15,871 nucleotides of DNA from Candidatus Moranbacteria bacterium UBA2206. GTDB lineage: Bacteria; Patescibacteriota; Minisyncoccia; Moranbacterales; UBA2206. Made by a program: the position numbers and the translations under genes. Positions within the stretch are counted from its first letter, which is position 1; every line of letters begins with the position of its first letter. The stretch covers positions 1 to 15,871 of the forward strand of contig DCUU01000079.1 of NCBI GenBank assembly GCA_002328565.1. The letters are read 5' to 3'. Positions 6,069 through 12,625 of this stretch are shown here, one piece after another. Below the pieces are notes generated by a model. It worked only from the letters and a program-made list of their open reading frames with translations, made no database searches and was not told the DNA's origin.

Positions 6069-6139
6069 GGGCCTATAGTAAAGTGGTATTACGCGTCCAT
6101 GGCATGGATGAGTCTGGAGTTCAATTCTCCATAGGTCCA
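6069..6139 (+). tRNA. tRNA-Ala (anticodon GGC)
   Basis: Full cloverleaf in 71 nt: acceptor GGGCCTA/TAGGTCC, D-stem GTAA/TTAC, anticodon stem CGTCC/GGATG with loop ATGGCAT, T-arm TGGAG/CTCCA with loop TTCAATT. The G3-U70 pair and A73 are the alanine identity elements, which confirms the anticodon reading. CCA is not encoded, so the CCA-adding enzyme is needed. Confidence 0.93.
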
Positions 6140-6151
6140 CTTTTTATTTTT

Positions 6152-6547
6152 ATGCATAAAAAAACTACGGAATTTTCTTTTGTATTAAAAAAATCAAAAC
6201 ACGGCGTGGGTGTTTTTGCGATGCATAATATTAAAGCCGAAACATACCTAAGAGTTTTTGGGGATGAAAATAATCCTAATGATGTTGCTATAATTAGAAA
6301 AAAGAAAGACATTCCCGAATTTTTTTGGCAATATTGCGTAGATTATGGTGAGACTATGGAATGCCCGAGTGATTTTGGATGTATGGAAGTCGGTTGGTTT
6401 ATAAATCATTCTAAGAAACCTAATATTTATATTCGTGAAAAAGAATTTTATGCTTTGCGTGATATTTTAGCAGGCGAAGAAATTACTACTGATTATAAAT
6501 TATTAGGTGAGTCAGAAGAAGAAAGAGAAGAATATTATAAAAAATAA
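6152..6547 (+). CDS. SET-domain protein (putative protein-lysine methyltransferase)
   Basis: 131 aa from the ATG at 6152; the open frame runs back into tRNA-Ala, so the first in-frame ATG after the tRNA is the sensible start. It is essentially a bare SET domain: GVGVFAMHNI at 18-27 (first strand), GWFINHSKKPNIYI at 81-94 with the SAM-binding NHSxxPN motif, and ALRDILAGEEITTDY at 101-115 ending in the conserved tyrosine. SET enzymes methylate lysines using S-adenosylmethionine; bacterial substrates are mostly unknown. No pre- or post-SET cysteine clusters are seen. The gene sits between two tRNA genes, 12 bp after one and 8 bp before the other. No Shine-Dalgarno site. Confidence 0.85.
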   Translation: MHKKTTEFSFVLKKSKHGVGVFAMHNIKAETYLRVFGDENNPNDVAIIRKKKDIPEFFWQYCVDYGETMECPSDFGCMEVGWFINHSKKPNIYIREKEFYALRDILAGEEITTDYKLLGESEEEREEYYKK

Positions 6548-6555
6548 AATAAATT

Positions 6556-6632
6556 GTCCTCGTAGCTCAGTGGATTAGAGCGCCACCGTCCTAAGGTGGG
6601 CGTCGCAGGTTCGATTCCTGCCGAGGACACCA
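6556..6632 (+). tRNA. tRNA-Arg (anticodon CCT)
   Basis: 77 nt with acceptor GTCCTCG/CGAGGAC, anticodon stem CCACC/GGTGG with loop GTCCTAA (anticodon CCT), T-arm with loop TTCGATT, and an encoded CCA. The contrast with tRNA-Ala, which lacks CCA, is real. Confidence 0.95.
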
Positions 6633-6662
6633 ATTTTTAGTACGATTGCTTTGTAGATTCCT

Positions 6663-6678
6663 TGCCTGCCGGCAGGCA
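6663..6678. repeat. GC-rich palindrome TGCCTGCCGGCAGGCA
   Basis: Perfect 16-bp palindrome, flanked by GATTCC on both sides (6654-6659 and 6681-6686). Related in sequence to the GC-rich linkers in the ligase gene (GCCGGCAGGCGGG at 5481-5493). Confidence 0.75.
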
Positions 6679-6680
6679 GG

Positions 6681-6698
6681 GATTCCTACTGGGGACAC
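6681..6698 (+). repeat. Partial copy of the tRNA-Arg 3' end
   Basis: 18 nt matching tRNA-Arg 6613-6630 at 15 of 18 positions (GATTCCT then GGACAC). It could be a decayed attachment site or the remains of a second tRNA gene. Confidence 0.4.
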
Positions 6699-6705
6699 AA
6701 AATAA

Positions 6706-6738
6706 ATAAAAAAAATCACTGGGCAGTGATTTTTTTTA
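6706..6738. terminator. Bidirectional Rho-independent terminator
   Basis: AATCACT (6714-6720), loop GGGC, AGTGATT (6725-6731), with A-tract before and T-tract after, so both strands get a U-run. It ends the tRNA-Ala/SET/tRNA-Arg unit on the plus strand and the winged-helix gene (stop at 6759) on the minus strand. Confidence 0.88.
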
Positions 6739-6758
6739 TGATTTCAAAATAATTATTT

Positions 6759-7646
6759 TTACTGGCCGTATCTCTCATAAAGAATTTTTACTTCTTCGCG
6801 AATGTCAGTGGCTCTTTTTTTGTTGTGAGAAATTGTGAGAGTGGCGTTGCCTGGTTCTTGGAAAAGATAATTTAGGCGACTGGCATCAAATTCAGAAAGG
6901 CTTTGAACTTCTTCATAAATTTTTTCAATAAGTTCGAAAATGTATTTTGGAAAACGAGCTTCAAATATAAAATCTCCGATTACTGTGACCCAGTAATTTT
7001 TTTCAATTTCTTCGCTCTTTTCTTTTTGATAATTTTCGAAATCATAAATGAATTGATGATAGTTTTCTTTTTCAATAAGTTTTGGAACAAGTTTATTTAG
7101 GAATGTATTTGATCCGCTAGCCATAAACCATTGCATATTAACCGAACCAAAAGTTTGGATGGCATCTTTTTCGCTTTGAGTTCGCGCTATATGAAAAACT
7201 GAAAAATAGTGTCGGCTGTAGGCGTTTATATCAGAATGATCATTTTTAGCATAGAAATTTTTCACTATATTCATTCCATGTCCCCAAAAATTATCCATGT
7301 CAGAAATATTGTTAAATTCATATTTTTTACTTTCGCCTTCTTCCAAAAGAATGCTAGCTGAATTTATTTTCGATTGTAGATAGTTTTCTTGGAGTGTATT
7401 GGCGAATTCAACTACTTTATTGACCCAGAAAGAATCAAGAAGCAAGAGACCGCCTTCTTTTAGTAGGATGCGATTTTTGAGCATTTGGCGAATAAGCTTG
7501 TAGAAACCTTGGATTGTCATTTTTTTCTTTTGTTTCTCACGAAAAAAATCAAAAAGTTCTTTAGTGGAAATTCGTGGTTTTGTGGCTAATATACTCAAAA
7601 TCACACTTTCTGGGGTATTTGAGTCTAGGCGAGAATCAAAAATCAT
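6759..7646 (-). CDS. Winged-helix protein of unknown function
   Basis: 295 aa. Residues about 10-75 look like a winged helix (TPESVILSILATKPRISTKELFDFF, then a second helix and wing ending EGGLLLLDSFWV). The remaining ~220 residues are an unrecognised alpha/beta domain with motifs such as FWGHGMNIVKNFY (119-131) and FGSVNMQWFMASG (166-178), possibly a ligand-binding or regulatory part. I do not recognise a catalytic signature. It has its own strong promoter and a perfect operator-like dyad between the transcription start and the ATG, so autoregulation is likely. Divergent from the unknown gene at 7814 and terminated by the shared hairpin at 6706-6738. Confidence 0.7.
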   Translation of the reverse strand: MIFDSRLDSNTPESVILSILATKPRISTKELFDFFREKQKKKMTIQGFYKLIRQMLKNRILLKEGGLLLLDSFWVNKVVEFANTLQENYLQSKINSASILLEEGESKKYEFNNISDMDNFWGHGMNIVKNFYAKNDHSDINAYSRHYFSVFHIARTQSEKDAIQTFGSVNMQWFMASGSNTFLNKLVPKLIEKENYHQFIYDFENYQKEKSEEIEKNYWVTVIGDFIFEARFPKYIFELIEKIYEEVQSLSEFDASRLNYLFQEPGNATLTISHNKKRATDIREEVKILYERYGQ

Positions 7647-7665
7647 CTTATTTAAGCCTTAAATT

Positions 7666-7690
7666 GTTTAACTAATAAACTAGTAGTTTA
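7666..7690. promoter_or_regulatory. Operator-like dyads before the winged-helix gene
   Basis: TAAACTA-G-TAGTTTA (7676-7690) is a perfect 7-bp dyad. The overlapping GTTTA-N5-TAAAC (7666-7680) is a second dyad. Both lie in the leader, between the predicted start of transcription (about 7694) and the ATG at 7646. The motif is close to the GTTTAC repeats at 4019-4049. Confidence 0.55.
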
Positions 7691-7700
7691 ATATAGTATA

Positions 7701-7729
7701 ATTATAGACTAATTGTTTACAAAAGTCAA
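7701..7729 (-). promoter_or_regulatory. Promoter of the winged-helix gene
   Basis: Minus strand TTGACT (7729-7724), 17 bp, TATAAT (7706-7701): near-consensus sigma-70 boxes. The leader is about 48 nt. Confidence 0.8.
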
Positions 7730-7800
7730 GTTTTATGATATGCTGTGTTGTTAAGATAAAAAATCTTAGCGTGAACATTAAAAACTGAATAACTCAAAAA

Positions 7801-7806
7801 AAGGAG
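7801..7806 (+). promoter_or_regulatory. Strong Shine-Dalgarno site deciding the start of the 7814 gene
   Basis: AAGGAG ends 1 nt before the ATG at 7808 but 7 nt before the in-frame ATG at 7814. The latter spacing is optimal, so 7814 is taken as the start. Confidence 0.7.
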
Positions 7807-7813
7807 AATGGAA

Positions 7814-8269
7814 ATGAAACTTGAAGAAAAGATCGTAAATTCAAAAATGGTATGGCAATACAATGACGGAGGCTTTAGCGATGATGATAGGCATAACGCT
7901 ATGACCGTAGGAATGATCACTGAAATCAGCTTGGGTCGTCTGGATAATGTGAGGAGTTACATAGAAGCGGTCATTAAAAAAATTAGTAAATTACGGCGTC
8001 ATTGTTGTAGTGGACTCGGGCATGAATTTACAAACTACATGTCCCTTTTCGGTTCAATTGAAATTATTACGTCATTTATGAATGAACCGAATGAACAGTT
8101 GAGAGAGTTGGTGCTTGAAATGTTTAATGTCCCTGCTATTCACAATCGTTGTCTGGCTCATGAAAACACCGACCTCGATGAAGAAACTTGTCCGTCAGAA
8201 TCGCTCTTTATCGCAAAGTATTTGATAAAGAAATATAATCTAAAATATGATGGAGAAGGCTGGATTTAA
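7814..8269 (+). CDS. Unrecognised protein, possibly cotranscribed with the next gene
   Basis: 151 aa from the ATG at 7814. I do not recognise it. It is soluble, mostly helical, acidic near the C-terminus, with four cysteines (CC in RRHCCSGLGHEF, then NRCLAH and ETCPSES) that could bind a metal together with nearby His residues. No signal peptide or membrane segment. It has a strong AAGGAG ribosome site, unlike the housekeeping genes nearby. The next gene starts 61 bp on, also behind a strong Shine-Dalgarno site, and both end at the terminator at 8854-8890. Confidence 0.65.
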   Translation: MKLEEKIVNSKMVWQYNDGGFSDDDRHNAMTVGMITEISLGRLDNVRSYIEAVIKKISKLRRHCCSGLGHEFTNYMSLFGSIEIITSFMNEPNEQLRELVLEMFNVPAIHNRCLAHENTDLDEETCPSESLFIAKYLIKKYNLKYDGEGWI

Positions 8270-8316
8270 TCAAAATTTCTCAAAGAAGAGTAAATCTATC
8301 TGAAAAATAACTTAAA

Positions 8317-8324
8317 AAAGGAGG
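8317..8324 (+). promoter_or_regulatory. Strong Shine-Dalgarno site of the 8331 gene
   Basis: AAAGGAGG, 6 nt before ATG 8331: almost full complementarity to the usual 16S rRNA 3' end. Confidence 0.75.
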
Positions 8325-8330
8325 GGAATA

Positions 8331-8846
8331 ATGAAATTAAATAGAGAAGAGGAAAATTTTTTCAACGAGATGATAGAAAGGGTAGCAATAGCAATAAATA
8401 AAAATTTTGAGAAATGGAGAGAGAAATTTAAAGAAAACGGAACATTTCAAGAAGCAATTAATAGAATTGCTACTCAAAAAAATTGGGCTAGAAAAGATCA
8501 GCATGATGTTTACGGAGACATGTCTGATATAAGACTGTGGAATGGGTTTGAAGGAACTTCCAAGGAAAGTGTTGTAGGACATAATTTTGTGGGTTTTTTT
8601 GTAGGATTTGATGGTTCTAAAAATCAAAAAATAGATTGCTTAGCTATGAAAAGAGCACTTACTAGAAATAATGAGTTGCTTTTATTAGCTAGAGCAGTTG
8701 TTTCGGCGGCAAAGGTTGTAGAAGCTGAAAAAGTAAGGGATTATTACAGAAGAATTAATCATCCAAGGAAAAACCACCCACCACCTATGAGTCTCAGCCA
8801 TCCACAATATCACCAAGGAGAGCTTATGGAAAAGATGCTTTTTTGA
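8331..8846 (+). CDS. Unrecognised protein
   Basis: 171 aa, not recognised. Predicted mostly helical, with a charged N-terminal helix (about 5-40), a glycine-rich middle (NFVGFFVGFDGSKN) and a basic, proline- and histidine-rich tail (RRINHPRKNHPPPMSLSHPQ). No membrane segment. The strong AAAGGAGG site and the terminator 8 nt after the stop mark it as a real, well-expressed gene. Pairing with the 7814 gene suggests a shared job, which the sequence does not reveal. Confidence 0.65.
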   Translation: MKLNREEENFFNEMIERVAIAINKNFEKWREKFKENGTFQEAINRIATQKNWARKDQHDVYGDMSDIRLWNGFEGTSKESVVGHNFVGFFVGFDGSKNQKIDCLAMKRALTRNNELLLLARAVVSAAKVVEAEKVRDYYRRINHPRKNHPPPMSLSHPQYHQGELMEKMLF

Positions 8847-8853
8847 AATATCT

Positions 8854-8890
8854 GGGCCAAGTTTGTTATCACACAATCTTGGCTCTTTTT
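8854..8890 (+). terminator. Rho-independent terminator after the unknown gene pair
   Basis: GGGCCAAG (8854-8861) pairs fully with CTTGGCTC (8878-8885, one G-U), with a 16-nt loop and then TTTTT. Confidence 0.82.
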
Positions 8891-8948
8891 ATATTTCTGG
8901 AATATTTGCGAAAATGTGATATAAAAGATATTATGAAAGTAGAAATTT

Positions 8949-10457
8949 ATGAACAAAAAAATAGAATTTCCATATTATATAAAAGAAGTTATTAGAAAGC
9001 TCGAAGGGGCTGGTTTTGAGGCGTATGTAGTTGGTGGATGTGTGAGGGATTTATTGTTAAGTAGTGAGCCTAAAGACTGGGATATTGCAACGAACGGGAA
9101 ACCAGAAGAGCTTTTAAAAATTTTTCCAGATGGGAAATATGAAAATGATTTTGGGACGGTGATGTTGCCTTTGAAATATATTGAGGGCGTAGAAGAAAAA
9201 GATTGGAATGGGCCGAATGTGGAAATTACGACATATCGTATCGAATCAAAATATTCTGATAAGCGTCATCCGGATAAGGTGAAATTTGCGAAAACATTGG
9301 AAGAAGATCTTTCAAGGAGAGATTTTACGGTGAATGCGATGGCAATCGAGATCAAGAATCAAGAATCAAGAAACAAGAAACAAACTAATTTTGAAATCAT
9401 TGATCTTTTTGACGGGCAAGAGGATTTGAAGAATAAAAAAATTAGGGCAGTAGGGGAAGCAGAGGAAAGATTTGATGAGGATGCGCTTCGCATGATGCGA
9501 GCCATTCGTTTTTCGGTGCAACTGGGTTTCAAAATTGATAAAAAAACTTTTGAGGCGATCAAAAAAAATGCTAAAAATCTAAAATATGTTTCAATTGAAA
9601 GAATTAGGGATGAATTTGATAAAATAATTCTCTCAAAAAATCCCGCTCAAGGCGTGGAAATTTTAGTTGAAACAAAATTGATCGATTATTTTATTCCTGA
9701 AATTTTGGGAACTATTGGCGTGAAACAAAATCGTCATCATTATTTTGGCCCATATAATACGGTTTATGCTCACTTGCTCGCGAGCTTGGAAAAATGTCCG
9801 TCTGAAAAGTTGGAAGTGCGCTTAGCTTCATTTTTACATGATATTGGAAAACCGAAATCAAAAAGGGGGACGGGAGAAATGGCGACTTTTTATTCCCACG
9901 AATATATTGGAGCAAAAATGGTGGAGAAAATTTTGGAACGGATGAAATACCCAAGGAAAACAATTGAAAAAACGGTGATGCTTGTGAAAAATCATATGTT
10001 CTACTATAACGTGGATGAAGTGGGTGAATCAGGAGTACGTCGCGTGGTGCAAAAGGTTGGCGTGGAAAATATTGCCGATCTTATCGATGTGCGAATTGCT
10101 GATCGGTTGGGTTCAGGCGTGGCGAAAGCCGTGCCATATAAACTGCGTCATTTCAAGTTTATGGTGGAAAAAGTTTCACATGATGCTATTTCAGTTAAGC
10201 AACTCAAAATTAATGGCAATGATTTGATGCAGGACTTGAAAATTCAACCCGGTCCAAAAATCGGCGCGATTTTAGACGTGCTTCTCGCCCAAGTGATTGA
10301 CGATCAAACCTTAAACGAAAAAGAAAAACTTCTGGGGTTGGCCAAGGATCTCGACAAAAAAGATCTCGCCGAACTTCGCGCGTTCGCTAAACAAAAAATT
10401 GAGGAAGAAAAAAAAGAAGAGGAAAAATTGATGAAGAAGAAATATTGGGTGGAATAA
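8949..10457 (+). CDS. cca: CCA-adding enzyme (tRNA nucleotidyltransferase) with HD domain
   Basis: 502 aa, class II. It adds or repairs the 3' CCA of tRNAs, needed here at least for tRNA-Ala, whose gene lacks CCA. Order of motifs: YVVGGCVRDLLL (26-37) nucleotide-binding loop, DWDIA (43-47) metal-binding DxD, RRDFTVNAMA (123-132), DLFDGQEDLKNKKIRAVG (152-169) and RFDEDALRMMRAIRF (174-188) for base recognition, then an HD phosphohydrolase region with ASFLHDIGKPK (293-303). A short charged stretch, KNQESRNKKQTNF (136-148), comes from low-complexity DNA (AATCAAG/AACAAG units) and looks like a tolerated insertion. The last ~40 residues are Lys/Glu-rich. No Shine-Dalgarno site. Confidence 0.95.
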   Translation: MNKKIEFPYYIKEVIRKLEGAGFEAYVVGGCVRDLLLSSEPKDWDIATNGKPEELLKIFPDGKYENDFGTVMLPLKYIEGVEEKDWNGPNVEITTYRIESKYSDKRHPDKVKFAKTLEEDLSRRDFTVNAMAIEIKNQESRNKKQTNFEIIDLFDGQEDLKNKKIRAVGEAEERFDEDALRMMRAIRFSVQLGFKIDKKTFEAIKKNAKNLKYVSIERIRDEFDKIILSKNPAQGVEILVETKLIDYFIPEILGTIGVKQNRHHYFGPYNTVYAHLLASLEKCPSEKLEVRLASFLHDIGKPKSKRGTGEMATFYSHEYIGAKMVEKILERMKYPRKTIEKTVMLVKNHMFYYNVDEVGESGVRRVVQKVGVENIADLIDVRIADRLGSGVAKAVPYKLRHFKFMVEKVSHDAISVKQLKINGNDLMQDLKIQPGPKIGAILDVLLAQVIDDQTLNEKEKLLGLAKDLDKKDLAELRAFAKQKIEEEKKEEEKLMKKKYWVE

Positions 10458-10517
10458 AAAAGTAGAAAGTAGAAAGTATGAAGTAGTATGTGTAATACAA
10501 GGGAGTAATCAATTTTG

Positions 10518-10564
10518 TGCATATGCATAGAAAGTGATTATTCTCAAATTTATGCATATGCATA
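10518..10564. repeat. Twin TGCATATGCATA palindromic repeats
   Basis: TGCATATGCATA at 10518-10529 and again at 10553-10564 (the second extends to TATGCATATGCATA, 10551-10564, a perfect palindrome). They are 35 bp apart in the same orientation, in the intergenic stretch between cca and the small minus-strand gene. The rest of 10458-10609 holds AAGTAGAAAGTAGAAAGTATG short repeats and nothing else I can name. Confidence 0.6.
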
Positions 10565-10615
10565 AAAGTGAGACAATGGAAGAAAATGGAATTGTAAAAA
10601 TGGAAAATAAAAAGA

Positions 10616-10641
10616 GGCAGAGCGCGCGTGGGCGGTCTGCC
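10616..10641 (-). terminator. Terminator of the small minus-strand gene
   Basis: GGCAGA/TCTGCC stem with a GC-rich 14-nt loop. On the minus strand it is followed by TCTTTTTATTTT, 18 nt after the stop at 10660; on the plus strand only TTTTG follows, so it may also stop readthrough from cca. Confidence 0.7.
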
Positions 10642-10659
10642 TTTTGAAATCTAAGTCGG

Positions 10660-10929
10660 TTAAAATTCAATATCGAATGAGCGTTCGTCTTTTCCATGAT
10701 TTGTATTTTCCTCTGGCAAAACTGCCAGAGTACCTTCATAACAAATACTTCTTATCAAACTTTTTCGCATGATCTCAAGAATTACAGGAATCTCAATTTC
10801 TTCAATTTTGCATTTGTAATCAGTTTCAACAGTGAATAAGTCTTTTGCTAACAACTCATTTTTGTCAATAAAAGATATTCTTGCCACGAAGCCATACTTG
10901 CTTGGATAAATCGTTATTTCCGCTTTCAT
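10660..10929 (-). CDS. Small unrecognised protein with a strong ribosome site
   Basis: 89 aa, not recognised. An N-terminal beta-rich part (MKAEITIYPSKYGFVARISF) and a middle segment with KCKIEEIEIPVILEIMRKSL, then an acidic tail. No membrane segment. AAGGAG (10943-10938) lies 8 nt before the ATG, one of only three strong Shine-Dalgarno sites in the window. A promoter (10994-10966) and a terminator (10641-10616) frame it as a one-gene unit. Confidence 0.6.
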   Translation of the reverse strand: MKAEITIYPSKYGFVARISFIDKNELLAKDLFTVETDYKCKIEEIEIPVILEIMRKSLIRSICYEGTLAVLPEENTNHGKDERSFDIEF

Positions 10930-10965
10930 TTCAGTCGCTCCTTTTTTAAAGATTTTTTTATTGTG

Positions 10966-10994
10966 ATTATCGCGATGAACTTATTTAATCGCAA
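10966..10994 (-). promoter_or_regulatory. Promoter of the small gene, with ATCGC(A/G)AT motifs
   Basis: Minus strand TTGCGA (10994-10989), 17 bp, GATAAT (10971-10966). The octamers ATTGCGAT and ATCGCGAT overlap the -35 and -10 boxes respectively, 19 bp apart, so one factor could cover both. Confidence 0.55.
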
Positions 10995-11055
10995 TATAAT
11001 AATATAAACAAAATTTAAAATTAACGTCTATATAGGTATTATTTATTTTATAATA

Positions 11056-11084
11056 TTGACAAATTATGGCTTATTTAATATACT
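11056..11084 (+). promoter_or_regulatory. Promoter of the TrmB-type regulator
   Basis: TTGACA (11056-11061), 17 bp, TATACT (11079-11084). Leader about 20 nt without a Shine-Dalgarno site. Divergent from the promoter at 10966-10994. Confidence 0.78.
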
Positions 11085-11111
11085 AAAAGTGTCGAAATAT
11101 TTTCCACAACA

Positions 11112-11879
11112 ATGATAAAAGAATTATTATTACAACTTAATTTTTCAGAAAAAGAAACTGTAGTTTATCTTGCCCTCGTTGAATTAGGGTCGGTTAATGT
11201 TAAGGAGATATCTAGAAGAACAGGCTTAAATAGAACAACTATTTATGATATTTGTGACGCTCTGCTTCAAAGAGGATTGATTAGTAAATATAAAAAAAGC
11301 GCGTCAACCTTTTTTAATGCACTTGATCCTAAATATCTCATAAATTATTTAGATAGAGAGAAGGAAGAACAGTCGAAAAAGATTGAAAAACAAAAAGAAA
11401 AAGTAATAGAACTTTTACCTCAACTGACTTCTTTGCAAAATATCTATTCAGCTAATAAGCCTAAAGTACAGTTTTTTGAAGGAGAAAAAGGCATGCGCGA
11501 AGCTTATGAAGATACCTTGAATTCAAAAGGAATAATTCTAGCTTATGCTAATGTCGAAACAATGCATAAAACACTTCCTGATTTTTTTCCAGAATATTAC
11601 AAAAGGAGAGCTAAAAATAAAATATTTATTAAAGTTATTGTACCGAGAAATAAATTATCTATTGAAAGAGCTATTTATAATCAGGAGGAAATGCGAGATA
11701 CGCGATTTTTGCCGGAAGACAAAATGGAATTTTCTCCGGAGGTGAATATTTATAATAATAAAATGCTGATTGCTTCATGGGAGGAAAAAATGGCAATCAT
11801 TATAGAATCTAAAGAGCTAGTCGAACTCCAAAAACTAACCTTTGATTTACTCTGGAATATTTTACCAGAAAAGCTATAA
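11112..11879 (+). CDS. TrmB-family transcriptional regulator
   Basis: 255 aa. Residues 1-65 are the TrmB winged helix: LLLQLNFSEKETVVYLALVE, then ISRRTGLNRTTIYDICDALL (recognition helix) and RGLISKY. A coiled-coil stretch (about 82-105, EKEEQSKKIEKQKEKVIELL) would mediate dimerisation. The C-terminal part (about 113-250) is the domain that binds sugars in the archaeal founders; the ligand here is unknown. The family is common in archaea and in Candidate Phyla bacteria. It probably forms an operon with the next gene, whose ATG lies 7 nt beyond its stop. Confidence 0.85.
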   Translation: MIKELLLQLNFSEKETVVYLALVELGSVNVKEISRRTGLNRTTIYDICDALLQRGLISKYKKSASTFFNALDPKYLINYLDREKEEQSKKIEKQKEKVIELLPQLTSLQNIYSANKPKVQFFEGEKGMREAYEDTLNSKGIILAYANVETMHKTLPDFFPEYYKRRAKNKIFIKVIVPRNKLSIERAIYNQEEMRDTRFLPEDKMEFSPEVNIYNNKMLIASWEEKMAIIIESKELVELQKLTFDLLWNILPEKL

Positions 11880-11886
11880 TAAAAAC

Positions 11887-12549
11887 ATGGCTACGCAAAT
11901 TTCCCATATCATATATGCAAAGAAGTATTTTGATAGTTTAGAATTGGCTAATTTTGATGATTTGGGTGTGAAGGAAAAAAAAATAATTCTAGTTGAAAAA
12001 ATAAATAAGGACGAATTTATTCTAGGTTGCATTTTTCCAGATATTCGCCATATTGATGAAAATATAAAAAGAAAGGATACTCATTTGAAATTTGCTCCAT
12101 TGAATTTGAATTTTTCTGGGTTGACTTCATTTGAAGCGGGATGGAAATTTCATTTGTATTGCGATATGCGTCGCGAAGAAATTTTGAATAAATACAATTT
12201 CTATTCTTTTAAAAATGATACTAAATTTTATATTCAAGCGGCGAAACTTTTGGAGGACGAAATTATTTATGATGAATATAATAATTGGGAGAAAATTAGA
12301 AATTATTTCAACAATCCTCCGTTTATAGAAACTGATATAAATGTAGATAGTGAGACATTTAAATTGTGGTATGCGATGGTGGCAAGATATATCGAGAAAA
12401 AGCCTGATCACAAAGCTATTCGCATATTTGCAATAAAGATACTTAAAAATCCAGAAAATGTTGATGAGATAATAAAATCAATTGAGGAGCTTCACAAAAA
12501 TGAAAAAGTGGTGGAGATATTAAAAAAGGTAAAAGACGAAATAATATAA
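11887..12549 (+). CDS. Putative zinc-dependent phospholipase C-like protein
   Basis: 220 aa from the ATG at 11887; an upstream ATG at 11842 would overlap the TrmB gene by 38 nt and is less likely. Candidate metal ligands are spaced as in the Zn-dependent phospholipase C/nuclease fold: ISHIIYA (H7), GCIFPDIRH (D52, H55), THLKF (H66) and GWKFHLYCDM (H89, D93), in a helical protein. The reaction would be phosphoester hydrolysis, but no substrate can be named. No signal peptide is seen, so the product stays in the cytoplasm unless the start is wrong. An HD-type hydrolase is an alternative, though the HD pair is absent. Its tight link to TrmB suggests shared regulation. Confidence 0.5.
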   Translation: MATQISHIIYAKKYFDSLELANFDDLGVKEKKIILVEKINKDEFILGCIFPDIRHIDENIKRKDTHLKFAPLNLNFSGLTSFEAGWKFHLYCDMRREEILNKYNFYSFKNDTKFYIQAAKLLEDEIIYDEYNNWEKIRNYFNNPPFIETDINVDSETFKLWYAMVARYIEKKPDHKAIRIFAIKILKNPENVDEIIKSIEELHKNEKVVEILKKVKDEII

Positions 12550-12615
12550 TTTACGAAAATACGAATTAAGCGAAAATACGAATTCGTAATTTAGTTCGAT
12601 TAGTATTTTAGTAAA
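12550..12615. repeat. 66-bp imperfect palindrome with internal direct repeat
   Basis: Centre ACGAATTCGT (12578-12587) with 28-bp arms matching at 21 of 28 positions. CGAAAATACGAATT occurs twice (12554-12567 and 12571-12584). It fills the gap between the phospholipase-like gene and fhs and may serve as terminator or cruciform. A related stretch lies at 15760-15790. Confidence 0.65.
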
Positions 12616-12625
12616 TTTTAATCTT

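Noticed and set aside
6083..6151. N-terminal extension of the SET protein
   Set aside because: It overlaps the tRNA-Ala gene, and its residues are tRNA sequence read as codons.
7734..7768. Plus-strand promoter and small hairpin before the 7814 gene
   Set aside because: TTGTTT/TGATAT at 17 bp and a TAAGAT/ATCTTA stem are visible but too weak to call.
9351..9385. AATCAAG/AACAAG repeats within cca as a mobile element
   Set aside because: Short low-complexity DNA that encodes a charged linker; slippage explains it, with no terminal repeats or target duplication.
10576..10647. A 23-codon plus-strand frame (MEENGIVKMENKKRQSARGR...)
   Set aside because: It runs straight into the GGCAGA/TCTGCC hairpin, has no Shine-Dalgarno site and only low-complexity content; the region is better read as terminator.
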